In this document: positions 7,631 to 16,534 of the stretch, piece after piece
Layout of the letters: each line of letters begins with the position of its first letter
Numbering within the stretch: the stretch's first letter is position 1
Assembly: GCF_003710815.1 (NCBI RefSeq)
Contig: NZ_RHHP01000015.1
Location: 1-64,000 of the forward strand
Length of the DNA: 64,000 nucleotides
Direction: 5' to 3'
Source: Brevibacillus centrosporus
GTDB lineage: Bacteria > Bacillota > Bacilli > Brevibacillales > Brevibacillaceae
The notes under the pieces: generated by a model
Told to the model about the DNA's origin: nothing
Databases searched by the model: none
The model's input: only the letters and a program-made list of their open reading frames with translations
Program-made: the position numbers and the translations under genes

Positions 7631-9204
7631 GATTGATCCCCTGTTCTCATGCGAGTTTCATCTTGTGTATGCAGTGCTTTTGGTCGTTTTCTCAAGAAGG
7701 TGATAGGCGCGCGAAGAATCAGGTCCTTCCAATCCCGTGGCATCTGCGGGGCAAAAGGCGATAAGTACGGATAGCCAATGCTCGTCAGGTTGGACAGATG
7801 AATCATGATGACAATGAAGCTGAGAATGACGCCATATACTCCGAAAACAGCGGCAGTGAACATCGCGAAGAAACGAATCATCCGAAAAGCGATCGCCAGC
7901 TGATAAGAGGGGATGGCAAACGATGCGATCGCGGTGAGTGCGACGACGATAACCATAACCGGACTGACAATCCCGGCAGACACGGCGGCATCCCCGATGA
8001 CGAGACCGCCTACGATGCCGACGGTCTGCCCCAGCGGTTTCGGCAGGCGTAGTCCCGCCTCTTGCAGCAGCTCCATCGTGGTAACCATCAGGATGGCTTC
8101 GAGAAATGCAGGAAAGGGGACACCGTCACGCGTTGCGGCAATGGAAAAAGCTAAGTCAGACGGAATCAGTCCAGGATGAAAGGTTACGAGTGCTATGTAG
8201 AACGATGGTGAAAAGACAGCCAAAAAGGAGGCGATGTAACGAAGCAGTCGTGCCAGCGTGCCGACAATCCATCTTTCGTAGTAATCCTCGGGGGAGTGGA
8301 GGAACAATCCGAAGGTGACGGGCAAAATCAACACGACGGGTGTGCCATCCAACAAAATCGCGATCCGTCCCTGAAAGAGAGAAGCAGCTACCTTGTCGGG
8401 GCGCTCTGTACTGTGAATTTGCGGAAAAGGGGATAAGAAATCATCCTCAATCCACTGCTCGATGAACCCGGACTCTTCTACTTCATCGATGTCGATCGTG
8501 GCGAGTCTGCGCTTGACCTCATCCAGCAGCTCTTTGTCCACGATGTTGTCGATGTAGGCGACGACGAGATCCGTTTTACTTCGTTCCCCCACGATTGATC
8601 CATCGAACCGCAAATGATAGTCTTTGACTCTTCTGCGAATTCGTACCGTATTGTCCCGGATGCTCTCTGTAAAGCCATCACGCGGTCCACGAACGAGACC
8701 TTCTGCCGCAGGCTCTTCCACAGCCCTCGTAGCCCAGCCTTTGCTGTCGATGACGATGACCTGATTGGTGCCGTCGATCAGTAAAGCGGTATCGCCTGAT
8801 AGGACACAATCGAGCATCGACTGGAAATCAGATTCTTTTTTTATTTCAATGACGGACAAGACTTCCTCGAATAAAAGGGACAGGATCTCCTCGGGGTCGT
8901 CGGGTACCGTTTTTTCCGCTGTAGAAATCATCAACTGGATGTTGGCTAGGATTTGTTCGTGCACCATGGCGCTGTTGGCCAAGCCGTCAATGCAGACGAC
9001 AGCGCAGGAATGCTGGGTATTTCCGATGAAAAAGGAGCGTGTTAAGAGATCGTGTGAATTGCCCAGCAAGGTTTTGATCGTTTCTAAGTTCTCCTGCAAA
9101 TTCGAAGACAAGGAGAGAGAAATGGGCTGTGCTGCCTCTTGCCTGGGCAGCTCGGATGAGGAAGCTTTCTGCCTGCGATGCTGTGCTAGTATTCTGCGCA
9201 ACAT
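7627..9204 (-). CDS. gerA: Spore germination receptor subunit A (GerA family)
   Basis: A 525-residue protein with a soluble N-terminal half and a C-terminal part with about five membrane segments. Family signatures include VRGPRDGFTESIRDNTVRIR, GRIAILLDGTPVVLILP, and SPEDYYERW followed by PSFYIALVTFHPGLIP. The start at 9204 (MLRRILAQHRR) follows GGGGGG; the frame extends further upstream but without a ribosome site. GerA subunits form the receptor's oligomeric channel component. It is the first gene of the operon gerA-gerB-gerC-small membrane protein; expression in the forespore (sigma G) is expected from the family, but I did not find a convincing promoter. Confidence 0.95.
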   Translation of the reverse strand: MLRRILAQHRRQKASSSELPRQEAAQPISLSLSSNLQENLETIKTLLGNSHDLLTRSFFIGNTQHSCAVVCIDGLANSAMVHEQILANIQLMISTAEKTVPDDPEEILSLLFEEVLSVIEIKKESDFQSMLDCVLSGDTALLIDGTNQVIVIDSKGWATRAVEEPAAEGLVRGPRDGFTESIRDNTVRIRRRVKDYHLRFDGSIVGERSKTDLVVAYIDNIVDKELLDEVKRRLATIDIDEVEESGFIEQWIEDDFLSPFPQIHSTERPDKVAASLFQGRIAILLDGTPVVLILPVTFGLFLHSPEDYYERWIVGTLARLLRYIASFLAVFSPSFYIALVTFHPGLIPSDLAFSIAATRDGVPFPAFLEAILMVTTMELLQEAGLRLPKPLGQTVGIVGGLVIGDAAVSAGIVSPVMVIVVALTAIASFAIPSYQLAIAFRMIRFFAMFTAAVFGVYGVILSFIVIMIHLSNLTSIGYPYLSPFAPQMPRDWKDLILRAPITFLRKRPKALHTQDETRMRTGDQS

Positions 9205-9312
9205 GAGTGTTCCCCCCGTCAAAAAAAGCGAATAACATGTTAGAGCGATTTTTTCCAAAAGAAGGGGAAAGTATGCGGATGAAAGTTCCACTCGAAACTT
9301 TCGCACAAATAA

Positions 9313-9341
9313 TTGAACAACCGCATCAGGTATGGTACATT
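9313..9341 (+). promoter_or_regulatory. Candidate sigma-A promoter for the dynamin pair
   Basis: TTGAAC at 9313-9318 and TACATT at 9336-9341 are separated by 17 bases, about 60 bases before the first dynamin gene. A second possible -10 (TAGAAT) lies near 9350. Confidence 0.4.
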
Positions 9342-9403
9342 CGGCATGGTAGAATAGAGAGGTAGTAGAGAGAATTTGCATCGTAGGAGAGGGTGGTAGG
9401 CAA

Positions 9404-11053
9404 GTGCTTCAGAGTCAAGTATTGATCCGGGAAATGGATTTTACCCGGCTTGCTCATACATGGGAAGAACTAGCGGCGCGGATGAAAGAAAACGGGGATA
9501 CAACGACCCCAGGGAAAATGCTGCAGCTTGCGGATAAGACAAAGCGCGCGGAGTTGAACATCGCTTTCTGTGGACACTTTTCCGCAGGGAAATCGACGAT
9601 GATCAACACACTGTTAGGTGTAAATTTGCTGCCTTCCAATCCGATTCCGACCAGTGCCAACGTGGTCAAGATTCGCGGAGGGGAAAAGGCGGCGCGCGTG
9701 TACACGTTGAACAGCGGCGTGATCACCTTCGATCCTGATACAGAGATGGAGAAGCTCAAGCAGTTTGCCGTTGACGGAGATACGGTGGAATCTGTAGAAG
9801 TTTCCTACCCGGGAACATTCCTCGACGAGCATTCCAGTCTACTGGATACACCGGGGATTGACTCGACGGATGCTGCGCATAAAATCGCAACCGAATCCGC
9901 CCTCCATTTGGCGGATGTCGTCATTTACATGATGGACTACAACCACGTACAGGCTGAGGAAAACTTCAACTTCACGAAAACGTTGAAAGACCGTGGAAAG
10001 CCGGTCTATCTTGTCGTGAACATGATCGACAAGCACATTGATTTTGAGTTGGACTTTGACAGCTACAAGGAAAGTGTGGAAGAAGCGTTTGCGACCTGGA
10101 ACATTCATCCAGACGGTATTTTCTACACCTCGCTGGCTGAGCCGGATCATCCGGAAAACCAGTACGAAGAGCTGAGAAGCAAGCTGTCGAGCCTGATTGC
10201 AAGTCGGGAAGAGCTGGTCGGCCGCAGTGTGAAAAGTGCTGCTGAGCATCTAATCGAGGAGCATATCCAGGTATGGAAGGCAGCAAATGAAAGCGTACGT
10301 CAGGAATGGGAGAGCAAGCTGGATGACGTAAGCGTAGAAGGCTTGGATCAGCGGGATGCTGCGGCTGTTCAGGGGGCGCTGGAGCAGGCAGAAGCAGAGG
10401 CGGCTGTTCTGGACAAACGGACAGAAGAAGCGCGCAGCAAAATGGAAAAAGAGCTCACGGTGCTCTTGGACAATGCACGTTTGACCTACTTCAGCACGAA
10501 TGAAGCGGCGCGGAGCTATTTGGAGAGCAAAAAGCCAGGGTTCAAGATGGGCTTTTTGTTTGCGGGCAAAAAGACCGAGGAAGAGCGGGCACGCAGAGAA
10601 GAAGCGCTGCTGGCGGATCTGCGTGAAAAAGTGGCCGGAAATCTGGATTTCCACTTCAAGGAATTGATGAACAAGCTGCCGCAGGCGTACGAAATACGCG
10701 ATGAGGAGTACAATGCGGCTGTTCATGCGACGACCATCGCGCTTACGCCAGAGCTGCTGGCTGCTCATATCAAGGATGGAGCACAGTCACGTGAGTACGA
10801 GCTGAACTACTGCAGCGACCTCGCAGGTGGAATCAAGCTGGAGTACCGTCGCGTAGGCCTTGCTTTTATCGAGCAGGTGGTCTCTCGCTTGGCGCAGCAG
10901 GTAAAGGCGCAAAGCGAAGGACTGCAAGCACGACTGAATCAATTACGCGAGCTGGCACAGGTGCACAGCAAGCTGGCTGAGCTGACAGCAGCGGAGCAGG
11001 GACAACGAGAGCAGTTGCAGGCGATTTGGCAAAAAGGAGAACAAGTATCATGA
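9404..11053 (+). CDS. Dynamin-like GTPase, first half of a split DynA pair
   Basis: A 549-residue bacterial dynamin-like protein. The P-loop GHFSAGKST (residues 57-65), DTPG (148-151) and a G4-like NMID motif (about 205) are present, followed by long helical stalk segments and a hydrophobic GFLFAG-type patch near 380. Start is GTG at 9404; an in-frame ATG lies ten codons in. The stop overlaps the next ATG (ATGA). Bacillus subtilis DynA joins two dynamin units in 1193 residues and helps membrane fusion and protection under membrane stress. Here the two units are separate genes whose lengths sum to about 1204, so together they probably form the DynA equivalent. Confidence 0.9.
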   Translation: MLQSQVLIREMDFTRLAHTWEELAARMKENGDTTTPGKMLQLADKTKRAELNIAFCGHFSAGKSTMINTLLGVNLLPSNPIPTSANVVKIRGGEKAARVYTLNSGVITFDPDTEMEKLKQFAVDGDTVESVEVSYPGTFLDEHSSLLDTPGIDSTDAAHKIATESALHLADVVIYMMDYNHVQAEENFNFTKTLKDRGKPVYLVVNMIDKHIDFELDFDSYKESVEEAFATWNIHPDGIFYTSLAEPDHPENQYEELRSKLSSLIASREELVGRSVKSAAEHLIEEHIQVWKAANESVRQEWESKLDDVSVEGLDQRDAAAVQGALEQAEAEAAVLDKRTEEARSKMEKELTVLLDNARLTYFSTNEAARSYLESKKPGFKMGFLFAGKKTEEERARREEALLADLREKVAGNLDFHFKELMNKLPQAYEIRDEEYNAAVHATTIALTPELLAAHIKDGAQSREYELNYCSDLAGGIKLEYRRVGLAFIEQVVSRLAQQVKAQSEGLQARLNQLRELAQVHSKLAELTAAEQGQREQLQAIWQKGEQVS

Positions 11054-13017
11054 ACCAATTGAGAGAAAAACTGTTTGCAGCGGCACAAAAGCTTCGGCGC
11101 ACAAGTGAAGAAATCGTCGCTGTACCAGGTATGCAAGCACAGGCGCAAGCGATGCTGGATCGGGCGGATCGTCTCGAAGCCAACCGTTTTACCGTTGCGT
11201 TGTTCGGAGCATTTAGTGCAGGGAAGTCCTCCTTTGCTAATGCGCTGATGGGAGATATGGTCCTGCCGGTTTCCCCGAATCCGACTACGGCCGCGATCAA
11301 TAAAATCATGCCTCCGACCGACGAATATCCACATGGGACCGTTCGCGTAGTCTTGAAAAGCAGAGACGCGATTGAACAGGACGTTTTGCGCTCGTTGGCT
11401 GTGTTTGGTTTGCATGCCTCCGGTTTGGAAGCTGCGCTTGCAGAGCTTGGAAAAATTGACGTCGCGCAAATTCCACCGACTGCCAAGCCGCACTATACGT
11501 TTCTGAAGGCCGTTACGAAAGGTCTGCCGGAAATGGGAGCGCACCTCGATGGGGAGCTGCTCGTGGATATGCAAGCGTTTAAGGGATTTGTAGCCAAAGA
11601 GGAAAAGGCTTGCTTTGCCGAGTACATTGAGCTGTTTTACTCTTGTCCCCTGACCGATCAAGGAATCGTTCTGGTGGATACTCCTGGTGCGGACTCGATC
11701 AATGCCCGTCATACCGGCGTTGCGTTTGAATACATGAAAAACGCGGATGCCGTCTTGTTCGTTACCTACTACAACCACGCATTCTCCCAAGCTGACCGCG
11801 AGTTTTTGCTGCAAATGGGACGCGTGAAGGATACGTTTGAGATGGATAAAATGTTCTTCATCGTGAACGCAGCCGATTTGGCGGCTTCCGAAGAAGAGCT
11901 GCAAGGCGTTATTACGCACGTGGAGAAAAATCTTTTGACCTGCGGAATCCGTCTGCCGCGCATCTATCCGGTATCGAGCCAGACCGCTCTCTTGGCACGC
12001 ATGCACGAAAAAGGCAAGCTGGCAGCATCTGCGGAGAAGGTGTACCGCCAACGGACGCAAACGGCAGAAGGCGCAGAGCTGATGCCAGCCGAGGAAGCAT
12101 TCAAGCTGTCTGGCATGGCGAACTTCGAGGCACAGTTCTTGCGCTTTACCATTGAGGAATTGACGCAAATCGCTGTAAACGCGGCGATCGGTGAAATTCG
12201 TCGTGCCCATCATACACTGACTGAGTTCATGAGAATGGCGCAGTCAGGCGAGAGCGAAAGACTGGCTCGCAAGGAAGCGGCGCAAACGGCACAGGCTTCC
12301 GCATTGACAGCTGTCGAGTCGCTCGCGACGAATTCCTTTGAACGCGATCTGGCAAAGGAAAGGGAAGAGCTGCTCTACTATGTGAAGCAGCGCCTTTTCT
12401 TCCGCTTCAACGAGCTGTTCAACTTCGCTTTCAACTCGTCTGTGCTAAAAGACGATGGCCGCAACATGAAACAGGCTCTTCAGGGAAGCTTGACGGACCT
12501 ATTGCGCTCCATCAGCTACGATTTGGCTCAGGAGCTGCGTGCGACGACGCTTCGCCTGGAGAAGTTTCTCAACAAGCAGGGTGTTATGCTGGCCCAGCAA
12601 TGGCAAAACGACGTGCAAGCTTTTGCAAGCGGCTTGACGCTCTCACCGTACCAACCACGTCAGGTTGAGACGCTGCAGTTTGCCGAGGAGCTGCCGGTAG
12701 CAGTCTCCGCTTTCCAACCGGCGCTGGCGCTGTTTAAAAATACGAAGGACTTTTTTGAACAGGATGGCAAACTCAAGGTGCGCGATGAGCTGGAAAAACG
12801 GATGCAGGAACCGGTTGCAAGTTACGTCGCAGCGGGAAACGAACAGCTGGCTGATCAATTTGCTACAATCTTTACAGAGCTGGTAGGAGTCGAACGTGCT
12901 CGCGTCATCGATCAGGTGAATGCGTACTTTACAGGTTTGTACGCTGCACTGGATATGAACGTCGATCTGGATGAGCTCCAAGGCAAGCTGGATCGAGTCG
13001 CTGGTGAGCTTCAATAG
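11050..13017 (+). CDS. Dynamin-like GTPase, second half of a split DynA pair
   Basis: A 655-residue dynamin-like GTPase with P-loop FGAFSAGKSS (residues 52-61), conserved PTTAAINKI switch region, VDTPGADS and a helical C-terminal stalk. The ATG at 11050 sits in an ATGA overlap with the upstream dynamin gene, with AAAAAGGAGA as ribosome site. This matches the second dynamin unit of Bacillus DynA. Expected role is membrane binding, tethering or fusion on the cytoplasmic side. An intact G1 and DTPG argue that both units hydrolyse GTP. The gene ends at a strong terminator. Confidence 0.9.
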   Translation: MNQLREKLFAAAQKLRRTSEEIVAVPGMQAQAQAMLDRADRLEANRFTVALFGAFSAGKSSFANALMGDMVLPVSPNPTTAAINKIMPPTDEYPHGTVRVVLKSRDAIEQDVLRSLAVFGLHASGLEAALAELGKIDVAQIPPTAKPHYTFLKAVTKGLPEMGAHLDGELLVDMQAFKGFVAKEEKACFAEYIELFYSCPLTDQGIVLVDTPGADSINARHTGVAFEYMKNADAVLFVTYYNHAFSQADREFLLQMGRVKDTFEMDKMFFIVNAADLAASEEELQGVITHVEKNLLTCGIRLPRIYPVSSQTALLARMHEKGKLAASAEKVYRQRTQTAEGAELMPAEEAFKLSGMANFEAQFLRFTIEELTQIAVNAAIGEIRRAHHTLTEFMRMAQSGESERLARKEAAQTAQASALTAVESLATNSFERDLAKEREELLYYVKQRLFFRFNELFNFAFNSSVLKDDGRNMKQALQGSLTDLLRSISYDLAQELRATTLRLEKFLNKQGVMLAQQWQNDVQAFASGLTLSPYQPRQVETLQFAEELPVAVSAFQPALALFKNTKDFFEQDGKLKVRDELEKRMQEPVASYVAAGNEQLADQFATIFTELVGVERARVIDQVNAYFTGLYAALDMNVDLDELQGKLDRVAGELQ

Positions 13018-13032
13018 GACGAAAAACGAACG

Positions 13033-13068
13033 AAAGACACTCAAGATAGGACTCTTGGGTGTCTTTTT
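13033..13068 (+). terminator. Terminator of the dynamin operon
   Basis: AAAGACACTCAAGA pairs with TCTTGGGTGTCTTT around loop TAGGAC, followed by a T-tract. Repeat copy 2 starts four bases later. Confidence 0.85.
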
Positions 13069-13071
13069 CTA

Positions 13072-13156
13072 TACAGTAAGAATTTATAAGATTCTTATCC
13101 AGTATAAGTGCAACTAAGGCTGAGCCAAAAGGCTTGGCGCAGTCAAGTTTTCTAAT
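13072..13156 (+). repeat. Two-hairpin intergenic repeat, copy 2
   Basis: An 85-bp copy with a perfect AT-rich hairpin (TAAGAAT/ATTCTTA) and a GC hairpin GGCTGAGCC/GGCGCAGTC that keeps pairing through a G-T wobble despite sequence change. Same orientation and same place, just after a terminator T-tract, as the other copies. Confidence 0.9.
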
Positions 13157-13278
13157 GCAGAAGTAGGTGTTTAGTCTCAAAAGGAAAAGAAAAGAACAAA
13201 GACTGCAACTTCTTCTCGAATTTTCACGTCTGCCATTTCAGATAAAAATTATGATCAGGGATCGAGGAGGAACAACCT

Positions 13279-14946
13279 ATGAAAAGATGGAAGCACAAAA
13301 TTTTGCCAGCGATCCTGGCAAGTTCTTTGAGCGTCTCCTTTGCTACAGCGGTTAGTGCTCACGGAAATGGAAACGGGAATGGTAATGGCAACGGCAACTG
13401 GAATGGCAACTACCAAAACGCCAAGGGCAACAACCAAAAAGGAAACACGCAAAAAATCAGCTTCCCGCAAAATAACTTCAAGCCTGGAAACTCGTATCCA
13501 ACCCAATATCGTTTCACTGATCTGCAAAAGCACTGGGCAGAGTCTATGGTCAAAAACATGGTGGACCGCTCCATTATCAAAGGCTATCCGGATCATACAT
13601 TCCGTCCGAACAAGCCTGTTACGCAGCTAGAGGCTTTGACGATGGTCATTAATTTGCTGACACAAAACAAAGAGCTGATGACAAATGGCGATTATAAAGG
13701 CTACGAAGTCCCAGACTGGGCGCAGACGACTGTCAAACTTGCCCTGATCAATCACATTGTAGATTCGAAAGACTTTGAGCCGAATAAACCGGCTACCCGA
13801 CTGTTCGTGATCAAGCTGCTGGTAAACGCGCTCGACGTCGATATCGATGATGTAGATGAGGACAACCTGTTCTTCGGGGATATCGCAAATCTCAGCGATG
13901 AAGAAAGGGAATATTTGTCGTACGCATTGCTGCAATCGCTTGTAGCAGGCTATGAGGACAAAACGTTCAAGCCAAACAAACCTGTTACCCGTGCGGAAAT
14001 GGCGGTATTTGTAAACCGTCTGCTCGGCAAGTTCGGGTCGGTTGAATCCGGCAACCACGTAAAAGGCACAATTGCGGCTATCGATGAAGACGAGGAAGAG
14101 CTGAAAATCGGTTCCAAAGCCTATGAAATTGCGGACGATGTAGTGGTGAAGCTCAATGGGAAAGCGTCGAGCATGAGCAAGCTGTCCAAAGGCATGATAA
14201 TCGATGCGATTGTAAAGGATGACGAGATCACCACGATCTATGCCTATACAACAAGCGATGACGAGGACGATGTAGATTTCAAAGTTGAAAAGGCTTCGGA
14301 TGGCAACGATGGTGATGACTTCGAGGAAGCAGTGAAAACAGGCTCCCGTGTGAGCGACAGCACACCTGATCTGACAGGCGAAACGCTTTCCATCGCCTTG
14401 AATGGAGATCGTGCAAAATGGATCGATCTGGATGACATCGACGGCACGCAAGACGATGGTGATGAGGTTGCCGAAGCGTTGGAAGAGGCAATTGGGGACG
14501 CATTGGGAGACGATGATCGTGTGAAGGTTTCCTTTGAGAATAGCCATTTTGTCTTCGAAACCGACAATAGCCCGACAGATGAAGTACCTAGCATCAAGTT
14601 TAGCGGAAGCGCTTTGAACGAGCTTGGTCTGAACAGTACGGAAGCGAAAGGCTCCTTGGGCGAATCTGATGAAGAAACGTGGAAAATTACTGTGAAGTCG
14701 AATGCAACCTCCGACCAGACGTATGTGATTGCGATTGAAGATGACAACATTGATGAGAAGGTAGAAATCGATGTGGATGACAACGATTCTGCCGAGGAAA
14801 TCGCAGACAAGATCGCTGACGCTCTCCAAGATAACGACGAAATCGATTCGGCCTATTCGGTTGACGTGGATGGCGATGTCGTGACCCTGACTTCCAAGAT
14901 CGATGGGGAAGATTTGGACGCAGAGATTGCTATCAGCAAAAAATAA
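13279..14946 (+). CDS. S-layer homology (SLH) domain surface protein
   Basis: A 555-residue exported protein. A signal peptide (KRWKHKILPAILASSLSVS, cleavage after AVSA) is followed by a Gly-Asn repeat tract. Three SLH domains follow at about 78-130, 145-190 and 195-250 (WAESMVKNMVDRSIIKGYPD; AGYEDKTFKPNKPVTRAEMA). They should bind pyruvylated cell-wall polymer. The C-terminal half is very acidic and holds two modules resembling flagellin_IN-type folds (SIKFSGSALNELGL; DVDGDVVTLTSK). The start has GGAGGAAC upstream. It is a single gene between repeat copies 2 and 3. An adhesin or surface-decoration role is inferred. Confidence 0.92.
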   Translation: MKRWKHKILPAILASSLSVSFATAVSAHGNGNGNGNGNGNWNGNYQNAKGNNQKGNTQKISFPQNNFKPGNSYPTQYRFTDLQKHWAESMVKNMVDRSIIKGYPDHTFRPNKPVTQLEALTMVINLLTQNKELMTNGDYKGYEVPDWAQTTVKLALINHIVDSKDFEPNKPATRLFVIKLLVNALDVDIDDVDEDNLFFGDIANLSDEEREYLSYALLQSLVAGYEDKTFKPNKPVTRAEMAVFVNRLLGKFGSVESGNHVKGTIAAIDEDEEELKIGSKAYEIADDVVVKLNGKASSMSKLSKGMIIDAIVKDDEITTIYAYTTSDDEDDVDFKVEKASDGNDGDDFEEAVKTGSRVSDSTPDLTGETLSIALNGDRAKWIDLDDIDGTQDDGDEVAEALEEAIGDALGDDDRVKVSFENSHFVFETDNSPTDEVPSIKFSGSALNELGLNSTEAKGSLGESDEETWKITVKSNATSDQTYVIAIEDDNIDEKVEIDVDDNDSAEEIADKIADALQDNDEIDSAYSVDVDGDVVTLTSKIDGEDLDAEIAISKK

Positions 14947-14961
14947 AGCCGGATTAACAAG

Positions 14962-14991
14962 AAAAAAGCCAACCTCATGTTGGCTTTTTTT
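14962..14991. terminator. Bidirectional terminator after the SLH gene
   Basis: AAAAAAGCCAAC and GTTGGCTTTTTT form a 12-bp stem with loop CTCAT. It could also serve the opposing membrane-protein gene. Repeat copy 3 follows two bases later. Confidence 0.9.
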
Positions 14992-14992
14992 G

Positions 14993-15077
14993 TACAGTAA
15001 GAATTTATAAGATTCTTAGCCAGTATAAGTGCAACTATGGCTCCACCGCAAAGCTTGGCGGAGCCAAGTTTTCTAAT
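14993..15077 (+). repeat. Two-hairpin intergenic repeat, copy 3
   Basis: An 85-bp copy with TAAGAAT/ATTCTTA and GC hairpin GGCTCCACC/GGCGGAGCC. Relative to copies 1 and 2 the fifth stem pair changed from G-C to C-G, a compensatory change. Orientation and placement after a terminator are as in the other copies. Confidence 0.9.
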
Positions 15078-15095
15078 GTTGTTTTCTGTGATGGC

Positions 15096-15590
15096 TTACC
15101 CTGCGATATCCAGCTTCTCGGCATCCGAGGCTACCTTGTTTCTCACAAGGAAGGAAGATAGAGCAGACCACTTACTTTCTACGAGCTCCGCTATGAGGAG
15201 GACAAGCATGACACCAAGCATGACTGCACACACGGATAGCGGTATAAACCAATGATGGCTGGATTGTGAGAAGAACGGTATGAGGGAGACGGCAACGATC
15301 GGGGGTGCATTCCACTTAAACCGATTAATCATCCAGATCGTGAGGAGTACGTTTACAAATAACGAGATGGGGCTTGGGTAAACGAAAAAAAACAGAGTCC
15401 CGATCACGGACGAAACAGTTGCCCCCAAAGTAATTTTACTCATTTCGGAAATACGGAAGGAACGCGAGACGAATAGAAAACAAAATGCCCCTAATGCAGG
15501 GAAAAATAACGTGTCCAAGAAAGAAACTTGCAAGGAAAGCCAGTAAACGAACATGAGATATAGACAAATAAAGACTGTTTTAACATTCAT
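15096..15590 (-). CDS. Multi-pass membrane protein of unknown function
   Basis: A 164-residue protein with about six hydrophobic segments (roughly 4-20, 22-42, 50-72, 77-92, 98-112, 116-138). The arrangement with FFPALGAFCFLFVSRSFR, then LGATVSSVIGTLFFF, then NAPPIVAVSLIPF, recalls HPP-family membrane proteins, but the HPP motif itself is not clear. No strong ribosome site is visible before the ATG at 15590. It is a single gene, convergent with the SLH gene across repeat copy 3. Function cannot be assigned. Confidence 0.65.
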   Translation of the reverse strand: MNVKTVFICLYLMFVYWLSLQVSFLDTLFFPALGAFCFLFVSRSFRISEMSKITLGATVSSVIGTLFFFVYPSPISLFVNVLLTIWMINRFKWNAPPIVAVSLIPFFSQSSHHWFIPLSVCAVMLGVMLVLLIAELVESKWSALSSFLVRNKVASDAEKLDIAG

Positions 15591-15685
15591 TGGAAAGAGT
15601 TCAACCCCAATTATTTCGTGTCTCCGAGGAGCAGCATTTTAACAACTGCTACATTCTAGTCATTTTTTACTTCCCTGTCAATAAT

Positions 15686-15727
15686 CGAAAAGGCCCCGTC
15701 CAATCCTTTTTCGGAAAGGCGGGGCGC
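15686..15727 (-). terminator. Terminator of the decayed putP
   Basis: On the minus strand GCCCCGCC pairs with GGACGGGGC and is followed by CTTTTC. It lies just after the remaining putP C-terminus, so the transcription unit's end has survived. Confidence 0.7.
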
Positions 15728-15735
15728 TATTGTGT

Positions 15736-16342
15736 TTAGTTATTGGCTTGCTGATACTTGTCAAATTGTGATTCAACTTCCTTGGACGGCATCAGTCCAG
15801 CTAACGGCAAGGAACCCGCCAAACAAGGTGTACGCGATAGTAACCAAGCCTACGATCCACAAGCCGCTGGTATAGCTTAAGTGGAAGGTATTTTCAAACA
15901 GCACACCGCCTGATACAAGTCCAGAAGAAACGTAGAAGGTAAAAAAGATCATAATAACCAAAGCAGATACGAGACGCAGCATGCGGGAACCGTCGCCAAA
16001 GCGGTTTTCCAAAAAGGAAGGAATGGTAATCGAGTTGTTGGCGACCTCCGTGTATGTGCGAAGGCGAGGGGCGACGTAAAGCCAGTTTGCATAAGCACCC
16101 AGTGTAAGGCCAATGGCAATCCATGAAGCACTAAGTCCTTGGGCGTACATGGCACCAGGCAACCCCATCATCAGCCAGCCGCTCATGTCTGAAGCGCCAG
16201 CACTTAAAGCGGTTACAGCAGGACCCAGCGTTCGTCCTCCCAACATGTAGTCGCTAAGATTGGAGGTACGCTTGTAGGCATAGTACCCGATCAGCAGCAT
16301 GCCTGCCATGTACACAATGATGGAAACGAGCAGCATGTTCAT
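15736..16342 (-). pseudogene. putP: Sodium/proline symporter PutP with large internal deletion
   Basis: The first 186 codons are a clean PutP N-terminus: [54 protein letters not shown], and on to [14 protein letters not shown], where the frame stops. Directly beyond, in another frame, [14 protein letters not shown] and a stop resemble a PutP C-terminal tail, and a terminator follows. A normal protein of this solute:sodium symporter family has about 490 residues, so roughly 900 bases appear lost between helix 5 or 6 and the tail. Proline uptake by this gene is not expected. Confidence 0.85.
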
Positions 16343-16479
16343 TGAAGCACCTCATATGTTGTGTTTAATATTTTTTAAAATAATATTAACGTATTAAACA
16401 ATAACATGCGTATATATAAATATCTATTACAAAATGTGAAAAATAAAAATAGTGACAATAAAATATTTTTTACTTATAC

Positions 16480-16517
16480 GAAAAAAGCCTGCAGCAAGAA
16501 GCCGCAAGCTTTTCGTG
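16480..16517 (-). terminator. Terminator of the lipoprotein gene
   Basis: On the minus strand AAAAGCTTGC pairs with GCAGGCTTTT around the loop, followed by six T residues. Confidence 0.6.
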
Positions 16518-16534
16518 ATTCTTCCAGACTTATT

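Noticed and set aside
13627..14829. A 400-residue minus-strand frame inside the SLH gene
   Set aside because: Antisense shadow caused by the acidic, GAY/GAR-rich codons of the SLH protein.
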